From NCBI RefSeq assembly GCF_003841465.1, contig NZ_REFZ01000069.1, positions 1-54,804 of the forward strand: a DNA stretch of 54,804 bases, written 5' to 3'. The notes below the pieces were generated by a model, which searched no databases, was not told the origin of the DNA, and saw only the letters and a list, made by a program, of their open reading frames with translations. Positions within the stretch are counted from its first letter, which is position 1; the number at the start of each line of letters is the position of its first letter. Source of the stretch: Natrarchaeobius oligotrophus. GTDB lineage: Archaea > Halobacteriota > Halobacteria > Halobacteriales > Natrialbaceae. Positions 14,604 to 22,454 of the stretch are shown here, in pieces. The position numbers were made by a program, and so were the translations under genes.

Positions 14604-15191
14604 ATGTCGGATATTACCATCACGGCCAAAAGACGGCCGTCCGAGGACGCAACCGATTGGGAGCGTGCGATGGCGCTGGCCGAGGACCTCTCCCGTTCGA
14701 AGCACATTGGCGATCGACAGGCCAAGGTTTACGCCGCGATCGAGGTCGGCATCGCCCGCGACGAGATTTGCGAACGGCTGGATATGAGCGAGTCGAACAG
14801 CTACCAGACCTATTACGACGCCGAGGACAACGTCGCCCACGCCGAGCACATCGCCACCATGCTCGAGGACCATCCGGCGCTGAATCCGCCGAAAACGGTC
14901 TCCGACGTCAGTATGAGCGAGTTCGACCCGGCTCGCGACAGATTCGACTCCGATACACGTCACGGGCCGGACAAGGATCTGACTGGCGAGCAATACGCCG
15001 ACGGCAGTGATCAACTCGTCACGGTCAGGCAGTCACTCGTCGAGGACTCAGACGGAATTGCGGGCTATCTCATCAATCGAGTGAACCTCTCAACTGGGGA
15101 GTTGGATCGGCGAGCACTCTCAGCAGCACGGCTCGACGAACTCATCGAAGAGGGGGCACTGTCAGAAGCTACTGCATCCCTCAACGACTGA
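14604..15191 (+). CDS. Helix-turn-helix regulator
   Basis: 195 residues. Residues ~30-75 form a sigma-region-4-like HTH (SKHIGDRQAKVYAAIEVG, ARDEICERLDMSESNSYQTYYDAED). The C-terminal half has no recognised domain but is helical and acidic. An upstream GTG at 14598 is possible. Similar in layout to the 12113 gene, suggesting a duplicated family of small regulators on this element. Confidence 0.78.
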   Translation: MSDITITAKRRPSEDATDWERAMALAEDLSRSKHIGDRQAKVYAAIEVGIARDEICERLDMSESNSYQTYYDAEDNVAHAEHIATMLEDHPALNPPKTVSDVSMSEFDPARDRFDSDTRHGPDKDLTGEQYADGSDQLVTVRQSLVEDSDGIAGYLINRVNLSTGELDRRALSAARLDELIEEGALSEATASLND

Positions 15192-15540
15192 GGTAATTCT
15201 GCCCACTCCACACGGGAAGCGATCGGTCCGGGTGTGGGGTTTAGCAGAGGATTTATATAGCGGTCTGCGGTTCATCATGATTCTCAACGGACCTTGCTCG
15301 CGCATGTAACGCCAACGTGTTTTGGTGACGCCGTTACCCGCTCGAGCGGGCTACGAACGGGTGCGGAGAAGTCATCTGCAGGCACGGTCACCCCCACACC
15401 CTGCTTTCCATAACCACCAGCCACCCTTTTGTGCCGACTGAAACCGCCAGACAGCGGCGGCTTCGTCCACTTGGTCAAAGTTTTATTTAACAGAGTGATA
15501 GTGCGTCCGTTTAAATCAAAAGGCGGCACCAACGCCAGCG
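15192..15540 (+). ncRNA. Gene-free stretch with its own promoter and strong hairpins (candidate noncoding RNA)
   Basis: A clear TATA box TTTATATA (15252-15259) predicts a transcript starting near 15280. The transcript would contain only an 11-codon frame (MILNGPCSRM then stop, ATG at 15277). Downstream, GTAACG/CGTTAC (15306-15311/15332-15337) with inner CCAA/TTGG forms a long hairpin, followed by the 14-bp palindrome CCCGCTCGAGCGGG (15337-15350). A second promoter (TTTAAAT at 15510-15516) serves the next gene. No larger coding frame is convincing here. Confidence 0.45.
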
Positions 15541-15717
15541 ATGTCCGAACACGACGACGACCTGTTGGTCGCACTGGCACTGACCGAGTTCTCCGTCCAC
15601 TACGACGACGCAGACCGCGGCCTCTCGAGTCGGGCATGGCAGTTGGCCGCTGATCAACTCGTAGAGTATGACGTCGACGCTCGAGATCTCGTCGACGAGC
15701 TCGAACTCGGAGAGTGA
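15541..15717 (+). CDS. Small acidic hypothetical protein
   Basis: 58 residues, MSEHDDDLLVALALTEFSVHYDDAD... LVDELELGE, helical and very acidic. TTTAAAT lies about 25-30 bp upstream of the ATG, consistent with a leaderless transcript. Last rightward gene before the convergent late operon. Not recognised. Confidence 0.7.
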   Translation: MSEHDDDLLVALALTEFSVHYDDADRGLSSRAWQLAADQLVEYDVDARDLVDELELGE

Positions 15718-15775
15718 TGCCTCTGTCTAATCGCAACCACAGTTTGCAAGAAGGACAGACCGCGAAAAGGAGAGA

Positions 15776-18700
15776 CTACAGCTGACCGGCGACCGCGTCG
15801 ATGCGCGTCCGCAGCTCGTCGACGGCCTCGCGAACCGACCGCCGACTTCCCAACCGAAGACTGGCCTGGCCGGCTTCCTGGTCGATCTCGCGGACGCGGA
15901 CGGGGACGTCGAACGGCAACTCCTCGTCAGAGAGCGCCTCGACGAGCGACCAGCGGGGATCGGCGTCGTCGATCACGGCGGTCGCCTCCTCGAGGGGCTC
16001 CTGGAGCTCGAGTGCCAGCCCGAACGCGAGCAACTCGGCCTCGCGCTCTGTCGTCGCGTCCGCGATGTTGACCTTGCGCGTCGCCGGATCGTCGACGCCG
16101 GGAATCTCGTACTCGCCGCGGATCTTGTAGCGGTAGTCGATCGCGTACTCGGCGTCGTCGTCCATCGAGCCGCCCTCGAGCAGCCGGATCGCCCCCTCCT
16201 GCCAGACCATCTCGTAGTCGACGTTGCGCTCGAAGACCTCGTCGGGGTCGTCCGGGTCGTAGACGCGCTCGGAGTTGCGCCGGATGTAGGTCTCGTCGAG
16301 TCCGGTCAGGAAGCCGTAGCCGGTGACGCTGAACAGTTCGCCCTCGACGTTTCGAGAGTCGCCCTCGACGATGATGTGCTGGTAGGCGCTTTCGGTTGTG
16401 CGCTCGGCCTCCCAGTCGATCAGATCCGGCTGACGGTCGCTTTCGCGCTGGCCGGGCTGGGTCCACTCGACGACCGTCCCGCCCTCGCCGTCCGGCCGAA
16501 CCTCCCAGACGAAGTCGCCGGCGTCGGCCTTCCGGTTGAGGATCGAGACGCCGTCCTCGTCAGCCGAGAAGTCCAGCAACACGGGGATGTCCTGGAGCGT
16601 CGCAAGCACCTCGATCGCATCGAGGACCTGCGAGACGTCGCCGAACGTCCCGGACTCCGTGCCGTCGCTATCGTAGCGCGAGAGCGTCACGCGTAACTGG
16701 ATCGACTGCCCGGCCTCGGCGAACTCCGCGACCTCGAGGACGTCCGTGTTCGTCGCTTCGACCCAGTCGTGTTGCGAGCTGTTGCGGACCGCAAGGGCCT
16801 GGTCGCCCGACGTGTCGTCGATGTCGATCTCCGCGCGAGCGCCGACGACCTGCTCGATCGAGGAGACCGGGTCAAAGAGGACGTCGTAACTCTCGGGATA
16901 CTGCTCCCAGCCTTCGACGACGCCGTCCTCGGGTTCGGTATCACTCGTCGAGTAGCTAAACCGGTCATCTCGGATGTGCGCCCAGTCGAGATAGATATCG
17001 TCCCCGCCGCCGGTGTTCGTGATCTGGAACTGCAGGTTGTTATCCGGGCCGACGTCGTCGACGGAGACCTGGAACGTCCGCAGGTCGTACTGATCGTCGG
17101 TCCCCGACAAGATTCCGGGGTCGATGTCCTCGAGCGTCGTCCCTTCGTACTCGATCTCGATGCCCGGCGAATCGCCAGGGATCGCGAACACGAACTCGCA
17201 CGTCACGCTGGGGATCTCGTATTCGGGCGAAAACGAAAACGTCCGCTCGTCGTTGCCGCCCAGTTGGACCGCCTCGCCGCCGGACCACCGTCCCTCTTCG
17301 TCGATGTTGATCGAGCCGTCGCCATCGGCGTCTTCGGCTTCGGTAAACCACGCCGATTGCAGCATCTCGACCTCGCCGAGAACCGAGAGTTCGAGCGGAT
17401 CCGTGTCGCCGAACGGCCACTCGGCGAGCGCGTCCTCCATCTCCGACTCGGTCTCGGCGTCCTGCATCAACACGTCGCCGCGAGTATCGGAGTCCGGCTC
17501 GTCGACGTTCGCTGTGTAGCCCACGACGTTCTCGATGAACTCTTCGGCGGCGACGTGAGCGTCTTCCTCGACGTACTCGACGTCGCGGTAGTAGTCGTCA
17601 AGCGCAGTACCGCCGACGCCCTCGAGGACGGAGTGGCCGGGTTCTCGGGAGACGCCGCGCAGTTCGTCGATCGGCAACTCGACGCCGTCCTTCCAGACGC
17701 GCATCGGGGCGTCCTCGAGTGCCTCCGAGCGCCACTTTTCGTCTCGCGGGACGGGGATCTCGACGCGCGGCAGGCCGTTGACGACCGGGATCCACTCAAC
17801 CTCGTCGAGGATCTGTGGCTTGAGCGTCCGGCCGGACGGATGGTCGATCTCGACGTGCCACCCGATCGACGGGACAGAGCGCTGCTCGAGGCCGATGCTG
17901 TCGGTTTCAAACGTGACGACTTCGCTATCGGCGTGAACGTACTGCGTGACGGCACGGACCATCACGGCGTACTCCCGCTCCGGATGCAGATCCGCGTTCG
18001 CTGCCTCTTCGGCGTCGTCTGCGACAGTCGTGACGATCCGACCGACGTCGTCACCGTAGTCGTAGTCCGTTCGGCCGAGCCATACCTGATACGACCCGTC
18101 AAAAACTGATTCGTCGATCCACGAAAACGTCGCGCTCGTTTCGTCGACGTCGATCGCCTCGAGATCCGAGGCGCTGAACAGTGCCGTAATCTCGTCGGCA
18201 GTGTGCCACGCGCCCGTTGCGTCCACTGTCTCGGAGCGCACACGGACGTCGTACTGCTCGCCGTCGAGAACGGACTCGATCACGTGCTCCAGTGGGTCCG
18301 CGTCGTACGGGACGGTCGTCTCGTCGTCCCACTCGGTCTCGATCGATCGGCGCCACTCGAGTCGCCACTCACCGTGGTTCAGCGTCGGCGTGATCTCTTC
18401 GACAGCCAGCTCCTCGGGCTCCGATCCATCCAGGACGAACCCCTCGACGTCCGGGAGCGGCGTCGTCCCGCTCTCCGGATCGGACGGCGCGATCGATCCG
18501 TCGGCGTTGACCGCAACGACGATCTCGAACTCGCGTCCGTTGTTGACGCCCTCGAGCGTGTGGCTGGTCGTGTTGGCCGACAACGTCTTGACGAGCTCGT
18601 AATCGTCGCGAAACTCGTCGCCGTCGGTCGTCGGATACCGGATCCAGATCTCGACGTCTTCGTTCCCGTCGAGATCGCTGTCGTCGTACGTCCACTCGAG

Positions 18701-19423
18701 GTCGACCGTGGTCGCGTCCACGACTGAGAGGTCGTCGATCGTCGGCACCCACGACGCTCGCGGGGCGATCGCCTCTGTGATCTCGATTTCGCCCTCGTCA
18801 ACGGGGCTGCCGCCGTCCTCGCTGTCGTGTACGGTGACTCTACTATCCAGGACTTCCACGCCGCCGGCGTCGCCGGGATCGCCGTTATCGCCACCCAGAC
18901 CACTATCTCCACCGTCGCCGCCGAAGCCGGTCCCGTCGGCGTCTTCGCCGTCGTCGCCTGTCGTGTACTCGTCGTCCTCGTCACCACCGGAGCCACCGTC
19001 GCCACCGCGGCCGCCGCCACCACCACCGCCGCCGTAAACCCAGTTTGCTGCGATGTGGCCGCCACCACCTCCCGCCCCGCCGCCGTCGACGATCGCGAGC
19101 AGTGTCCCGTCCCCGACGATCGCGGTTGCGCCCGCACCGTCACCACCGTCACCGGCGAAACTCGCTCCTTCGCCACCGAGACCGCCGTCGTAGTAGCCCC
19201 ACGGCCGGCCGGCGGGGTACAACTCGAGCGTGTCGAGATCGGATACGTCGATTTCGAGGGCGAGCAAACCACCCGGGCCACCAGGACCACCGTCGCCGCC
19301 GTCGTCACCGTCCTCGCCGTCTTCGCCGGCGGCACCGCGGAGCTCCGCCCAGGCGGTGTCGTAGGCACTGACGTCGACCGTTTGTGATGCGCCGGTGTAC
19401 TCGTACGTCTGTGTTATTGGCAT
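15776..19423 (-). CDS. Large tail-tip/fibre protein with Gly-rich head and fibronectin-type III modules
   Basis: 1215 residues. Residues ~35-190 are extremely Gly/Asp-rich (runs such as GDGGDGGPGGPGG and VYGGGGGGGGRGGDG), resembling Gly-rich phage tail domains that may form polyglycine-helix sandwiches. Residues ~222-510 look like three beta-sandwich modules of FN3 type (IDDLSVVDATTVDLEWTYDD; DLEAIDVDETSATFSWIDES). The C-terminal ~700 residues are a large unrecognised beta-rich region. FN3 repeats are common in phage tail-tip and adhesion proteins, so it probably contacts the host surface. Last gene of the late operon, separated from it by the inserted GNAT gene. Confidence 0.85.
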   Translation of the reverse strand: MPITQTYEYTGASQTVDVSAYDTAWAELRGAAGEDGEDGDDGGDGGPGGPGGLLALEIDVSDLDTLELYPAGRPWGYYDGGLGGEGASFAGDGGDGAGATAIVGDGTLLAIVDGGGAGGGGGHIAANWVYGGGGGGGGRGGDGGSGGDEDDEYTTGDDGEDADGTGFGGDGGDSGLGGDNGDPGDAGGVEVLDSRVTVHDSEDGGSPVDEGEIEITEAIAPRASWVPTIDDLSVVDATTVDLEWTYDDSDLDGNEDVEIWIRYPTTDGDEFRDDYELVKTLSANTTSHTLEGVNNGREFEIVVAVNADGSIAPSDPESGTTPLPDVEGFVLDGSEPEELAVEEITPTLNHGEWRLEWRRSIETEWDDETTVPYDADPLEHVIESVLDGEQYDVRVRSETVDATGAWHTADEITALFSASDLEAIDVDETSATFSWIDESVFDGSYQVWLGRTDYDYGDDVGRIVTTVADDAEEAANADLHPEREYAVMVRAVTQYVHADSEVVTFETDSIGLEQRSVPSIGWHVEIDHPSGRTLKPQILDEVEWIPVVNGLPRVEIPVPRDEKWRSEALEDAPMRVWKDGVELPIDELRGVSREPGHSVLEGVGGTALDDYYRDVEYVEEDAHVAAEEFIENVVGYTANVDEPDSDTRGDVLMQDAETESEMEDALAEWPFGDTDPLELSVLGEVEMLQSAWFTEAEDADGDGSINIDEEGRWSGGEAVQLGGNDERTFSFSPEYEIPSVTCEFVFAIPGDSPGIEIEYEGTTLEDIDPGILSGTDDQYDLRTFQVSVDDVGPDNNLQFQITNTGGGDDIYLDWAHIRDDRFSYSTSDTEPEDGVVEGWEQYPESYDVLFDPVSSIEQVVGARAEIDIDDTSGDQALAVRNSSQHDWVEATNTDVLEVAEFAEAGQSIQLRVTLSRYDSDGTESGTFGDVSQVLDAIEVLATLQDIPVLLDFSADEDGVSILNRKADAGDFVWEVRPDGEGGTVVEWTQPGQRESDRQPDLIDWEAERTTESAYQHIIVEGDSRNVEGELFSVTGYGFLTGLDETYIRRNSERVYDPDDPDEVFERNVDYEMVWQEGAIRLLEGGSMDDDAEYAIDYRYKIRGEYEIPGVDDPATRKVNIADATTEREAELLAFGLALELQEPLEEATAVIDDADPRWSLVEALSDEELPFDVPVRVREIDQEAGQASLRLGSRRSVREAVDELRTRIDAVAGQL

Positions 19424-19533
19424 TGGTTCACTGAAAATCGGGTGTCCTTCTACCGCCGCTCGAGTCGCGCTGAACCTCTCAGAAATCAGACCATCGATCG
19501 CTGGCCGCGTACACTACTCGTCAGTCGTTACCG

Positions 19534-19545
19534 TATTTTATGTAG
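19534..19545 (+). promoter_or_regulatory. TATA element serving the GNAT gene (possibly bidirectional)
   Basis: TATTTTAT at 19534-19541 lies 26-33 bp upstream of the ATG at 19567, so the mRNA would be leaderless. Its complement (ACATAAAATACG) is also a good TATA box facing the tail gene at 19423, which needs its own promoter because the opposite-strand GNAT gene interrupts the late operon. Confidence 0.5.
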
Positions 19546-19566
19546 CTTGGATTTCTGCTACCTTGT

Positions 19567-20097
19567 ATGCTGGCAAAAAGATCACCGTTGAAAAGATACG
19601 AATTGTATGAATCATCTATTTCCAATATTGTTGAGTCCAGTCCTGGGCTTTCTATACCCGATTCTGTGGAAATATCATCATTAACACCGGACCACTTTGA
19701 TAAAATAGACAATGTGAGGCCCGGGTATTCGGATACTGCGAAGCACTATTTATCGACTGGTCATGAGGGATTTTGCATTTGGAATGACGGTCAAATTGCT
19801 GCTTTGGCCTGGATGTACTATAATGAATCAGATAGTGTGAAGCGTACAGGATACTTTTCTTTGAAACCCAACCATGCATGGTTTCACGCCGATTGGACAG
19901 TTCCAAGATTTCGCGGTGAAGGAATGCACAAGTATCTGATTAGACACCGAGCATTTGAACTTTCTACTCGCGGGAATAATATTATTGTCGAATCGAACAT
20001 CGCCAGTGATAACACCCCCTCGAAAAAGAATTACCAAAAATTTGGATTCGATGTGTCCGGTCAGTTGTTACTCCTGAGATTTGGATCAGAGAGGTAG
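19567..20097 (+). CDS. GNAT-family N-acetyltransferase (AT-rich inserted gene)
   Basis: 176 residues. The acetyl-CoA pyrophosphate loop is RFRGEGMHKYLIRHRAFE near residues 118-135, preceded by a beta strand (AWFHADWTVP). The C-terminus DNTPSKKNYQKFGFDVSGQLLLLRFG is the usual end of the fold, where an N...Y..GF pattern follows motif A. The gene is clearly AT-richer than its neighbours and lies on the opposite strand inside the tail cluster, so it looks like a recently acquired cargo gene (moron). Substrate unknown: protein, antibiotic or surface sugar. Confidence 0.87.
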   Translation: MLAKRSPLKRYELYESSISNIVESSPGLSIPDSVEISSLTPDHFDKIDNVRPGYSDTAKHYLSTGHEGFCIWNDGQIAALAWMYYNESDSVKRTGYFSLKPNHAWFHADWTVPRFRGEGMHKYLIRHRAFELSTRGNNIIVESNIASDNTPSKKNYQKFGFDVSGQLLLLRFGSER

Positions 20098-20116
20098 TAT
20101 AGTTTTAAGATCCGTT

Positions 20117-20133
20117 AACATTGGCGAAATGTT
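20117..20133. terminator. Possible terminator hairpin
   Basis: AACATT - GGCGA - AATGTT forms a 6-bp stem followed by ATTTCT. It sits between the convergent GNAT and tail-spike genes. Confidence 0.35.
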
Positions 20134-20141
20134 ATTTCTAA

Positions 20142-21578
20142 CTACGTTTCAGCGTTACCAACGTCTTCGTCTGGAGTCCCATCGAACATCGATTCGACGC
20201 GTTTCGTCGTGTTCAGGCCAGCAACAGCCACATCACTTGCGTCGGTCACGTCGAACATCGTCGAATTTGTCGGTGTGGATCCTGCGTTGTAGCCCTGGTT
20301 GCCGACCATCGTGGCCATTCCCCGTTCAATTGTCACGCCGGTAGCATCTTCTGGGATGCCTTGGAACATACATCCGTGGATGCGGTTGAACCACGTGTCT
20401 GCGAAGATTATGTCATCAACATCGTCGAAACCCGAGAACGTGCAGCCTGATACAGATAGACCGCCTGTCGACCCAGACGAAACGTGAACAGCGTTAGATA
20501 TGTCACCGCCGCTGAAGTCTGTTCCACGGATATGCACGTCGACATCATTACAATAAAGGATAGATTCATAATCTCCAACCGGCTCAACCGATGAATTCAC
20601 AAGCCACAGCTTACCGCTATTTGATTCGATGGCCCTCGACCCAACCGATGCTTCCGAGCCAGTGTGTCGGAATCGGAATTTGGAGATCCAGAGATAGTCG
20701 TTGGTCTCGTTGTAGATCGCCTGATCGCCCTCTCTCATGTAACAGTCGGTGATCCAGTGCCGATTGTCATCGAGATGTAGGTTCGTCGCTCCAATGTTGT
20801 CCTCCCACCAGCACTGAGCGAACCAACTACCGTGTGAGGCGACATAGACGCAAGTGTCGTGATGTAACTGGTTGAACCCCATGTTGAAGAATAGAATGTC
20901 CCCGTTTTGATCGAAGATAACGGCAGGTTCTGTGCCAGACCGATATTCTACGGGATCAGAAGTCCGCCCGTCGTCTCCGTCAAACGCCAAGTGCCGCACC
21001 GAAATAAACCGACTGTCGTCGTGGCCATCGCCATCCTGGAGATGCTCGAAGAACGTTCCAGGAAGATCCTCGTGTGCCGTCAGAGTGGTTCCGACACCAG
21101 CGTCCCAACTGTGCTGCTGGCCGACCAAAGAAATAGGCTTTGTGAGGGTGGCCTTCGACTCAAAGACGAACGAACCGACGCCAAACTCAATAACGCCGCC
21201 AGCTTGCGTACAGCTATCATTTATCTGATTAAGTACTTCTGCCACGTCATCGCTCGAATAGCGTCGTTGTTCCGTGTCGTACCCAAGAGCGACGTATTCG
21301 TCTCCGTCATCAAATACGTAGTACTGGTTTTGTCTCGATTTGTTCTGTACTTCTTCTGTACTTACCGCGTCGCTATCTATCGAGTTCGCGAGAAGTTCGT
21401 CGACGTCGAGGCCGGGAATCTCCTCGTCTCCGGTGAGGATCGCCTCGAGTTTCCGGTTGACATGGTCGTCGATGACCTGTCCCCACACGTCTCGGAACTC
21501 TTCGGGGTCTTCTGCTTCGCTCAGGAGAGGGAACTCTACTTCGTCGGTCGTCGGTGGGTCTGGGTAGTTTTCACTCAT
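20142..21578 (-). CDS. Tail spike/fibre with right-handed beta-helix (pectate-lyase-like)
   Basis: 478 residues. After a ~100-residue N-terminal attachment region, AEVLNQINDSCTQAGGVIEFGVGSFVFESKATL starts a pectate-lyase-type beta-helix, with repeated short strands (ILFFNMGFNQLHHDTCVYVASHGSWFAQCWWEDN... VHIRGTDFSGGDISNAVHVSSG... LSVSGCTFSGF). Such proteins trimerise and bind or cut surface polysaccharide or glycoprotein glycans. Base composition is less GC-rich than the neighbouring genes, as is common for exchanged receptor-binding modules. It overlaps the 21571 gene by 8 bases. Confidence 0.85.
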   Translation of the reverse strand: MSENYPDPPTTDEVEFPLLSEAEDPEEFRDVWGQVIDDHVNRKLEAILTGDEEIPGLDVDELLANSIDSDAVSTEEVQNKSRQNQYYVFDDGDEYVALGYDTEQRRYSSDDVAEVLNQINDSCTQAGGVIEFGVGSFVFESKATLTKPISLVGQQHSWDAGVGTTLTAHEDLPGTFFEHLQDGDGHDDSRFISVRHLAFDGDDGRTSDPVEYRSGTEPAVIFDQNGDILFFNMGFNQLHHDTCVYVASHGSWFAQCWWEDNIGATNLHLDDNRHWITDCYMREGDQAIYNETNDYLWISKFRFRHTGSEASVGSRAIESNSGKLWLVNSSVEPVGDYESILYCNDVDVHIRGTDFSGGDISNAVHVSSGSTGGLSVSGCTFSGFDDVDDIIFADTWFNRIHGCMFQGIPEDATGVTIERGMATMVGNQGYNAGSTPTNSTMFDVTDASDVAVAGLNTTKRVESMFDGTPDEDVGNAET

Positions 21579-22389
21579 GGTTGTCGTCTGTGTTGGATTC
21601 GCTGTCGTTGTCGGTATTGGTCAGTCGTGAGTACGCGTACAGGCCAGCGCCGCCGGCAGCGACCGTCGCAACCGGCCCGAAGCCGGGAGTGTCGTCGGCC
21701 GGCTCGTCGGTAGTCGCGTCGTCCGTCTCGACGTCGTCGGTCGCGTCCTCGAGCTCCTCTTCCTGGTCGTCGTCGCGATCGTCGTCTTCGTCTCCATCGG
21801 CCTCGCCGTCGTCCGGGTCGATCGGCTCGCCGCTGATCGTGACCGAGCCGACGCTCGAGGACGAGAGCGTTTCGCTGTCAACGGTGATCTCGTACTCGTC
21901 CGGCTCGGCGAAGACGTGCGTAAGCTCGATCTCGCGGGTTGCGCCCCGCGGGGCCGTGACGTCGATCGTCTCGATGACGTCGCCGTTGGCGCGGATGTCG
22001 ACCGATTCGTCGGCACGTGCCGAGCCGCCGTTCTCGAGCGTGAATGAAATCTCGACTTCGTCGCCAGTCTCGGCGTCGGACGGCTCGACGCTGGTGCCGA
22101 GAAACGGCATCTGGAGGTTCGGCACAGCGCTGCCTCCGCCCCCACCGCCGCCACCACCGCCTCCGCCTCCGCCGTTGCCGCCGTTTCCGTTGCCGCCATT
22201 ACCGCCATTATCGCCGTTCTCACCGTTCTCGCCGTTCGTGAGGGCTGGATCGTACCACACGCCCTCGCCCCAGAGGCCGTCGCCCCACAGACCAGGTGTC
22301 TCCGGCGCTACGGTCGATGCGTGGGCCGGCTGCACTGAGAGCGCAAGCGCACCCGTTGAGGCCAGCATCGACCGTCGTGTCAGTCGCAT
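21571..22389 (-). CDS. Secreted, membrane-anchored protein with Tat-like signal, CARDB-like domain and PGF-CTERM-like tail
   Basis: 272 residues. N-terminus TRRSMLASTGALALSV has a twin-arginine motif and an AxA-like cleavage region. Next comes PGLWGDGLWG, a poly-Gly linker, and a beta-sandwich that looks like CARDB (VEISFTLENGGSARADESVDI... ATREIELTHVFAEPDEYEITV). An acidic linker then leads to TPGFGPVATVAAGGAGLYAYSRL, which resembles the archaeosortase PGF-CTERM tripartite signal, although the tail after it is acidic rather than basic. A strong TATA box gives it a leaderless promoter of its own. Likely exported and lipid- or membrane-anchored on the host cell, unusual for a gene inside a tail cluster. 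Confidence 0.82.
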   Translation of the reverse strand: MRLTRRSMLASTGALALSVQPAHASTVAPETPGLWGDGLWGEGVWYDPALTNGENGENGDNGGNGGNGNGGNGGGGGGGGGGGGGGSAVPNLQMPFLGTSVEPSDAETGDEVEISFTLENGGSARADESVDIRANGDVIETIDVTAPRGATREIELTHVFAEPDEYEITVDSETLSSSSVGSVTISGEPIDPDDGEADGDEDDDRDDDQEEELEDATDDVETDDATTDEPADDTPGFGPVATVAAGGAGLYAYSRLTNTDNDSESNTDDNHE

Positions 22390-22406
22390 ATCAGCCGATT
22401 AGTTGG

Positions 22407-22417
22407 ATATAATATAA
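22407..22417 (-). promoter_or_regulatory. Strong TATA box (TTATATTATAT)
   Basis: Centred about 23 bp upstream of the ATG at 22389, giving a leaderless mRNA for the secreted protein. It is a dedicated promoter inside the late operon. Confidence 0.6.
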
Positions 22418-22454
22418 CAGTTGGGCCACTGGTGGCGGTCGATCCGGCCGGCGG

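Noticed and set aside
16769-18109. 446-residue open frame on the plus strand
   Set aside because: It is the antisense of the large tail protein, with repetitive Val/Asp/Arg composition generated by the GC-rich acidic gene opposite it.
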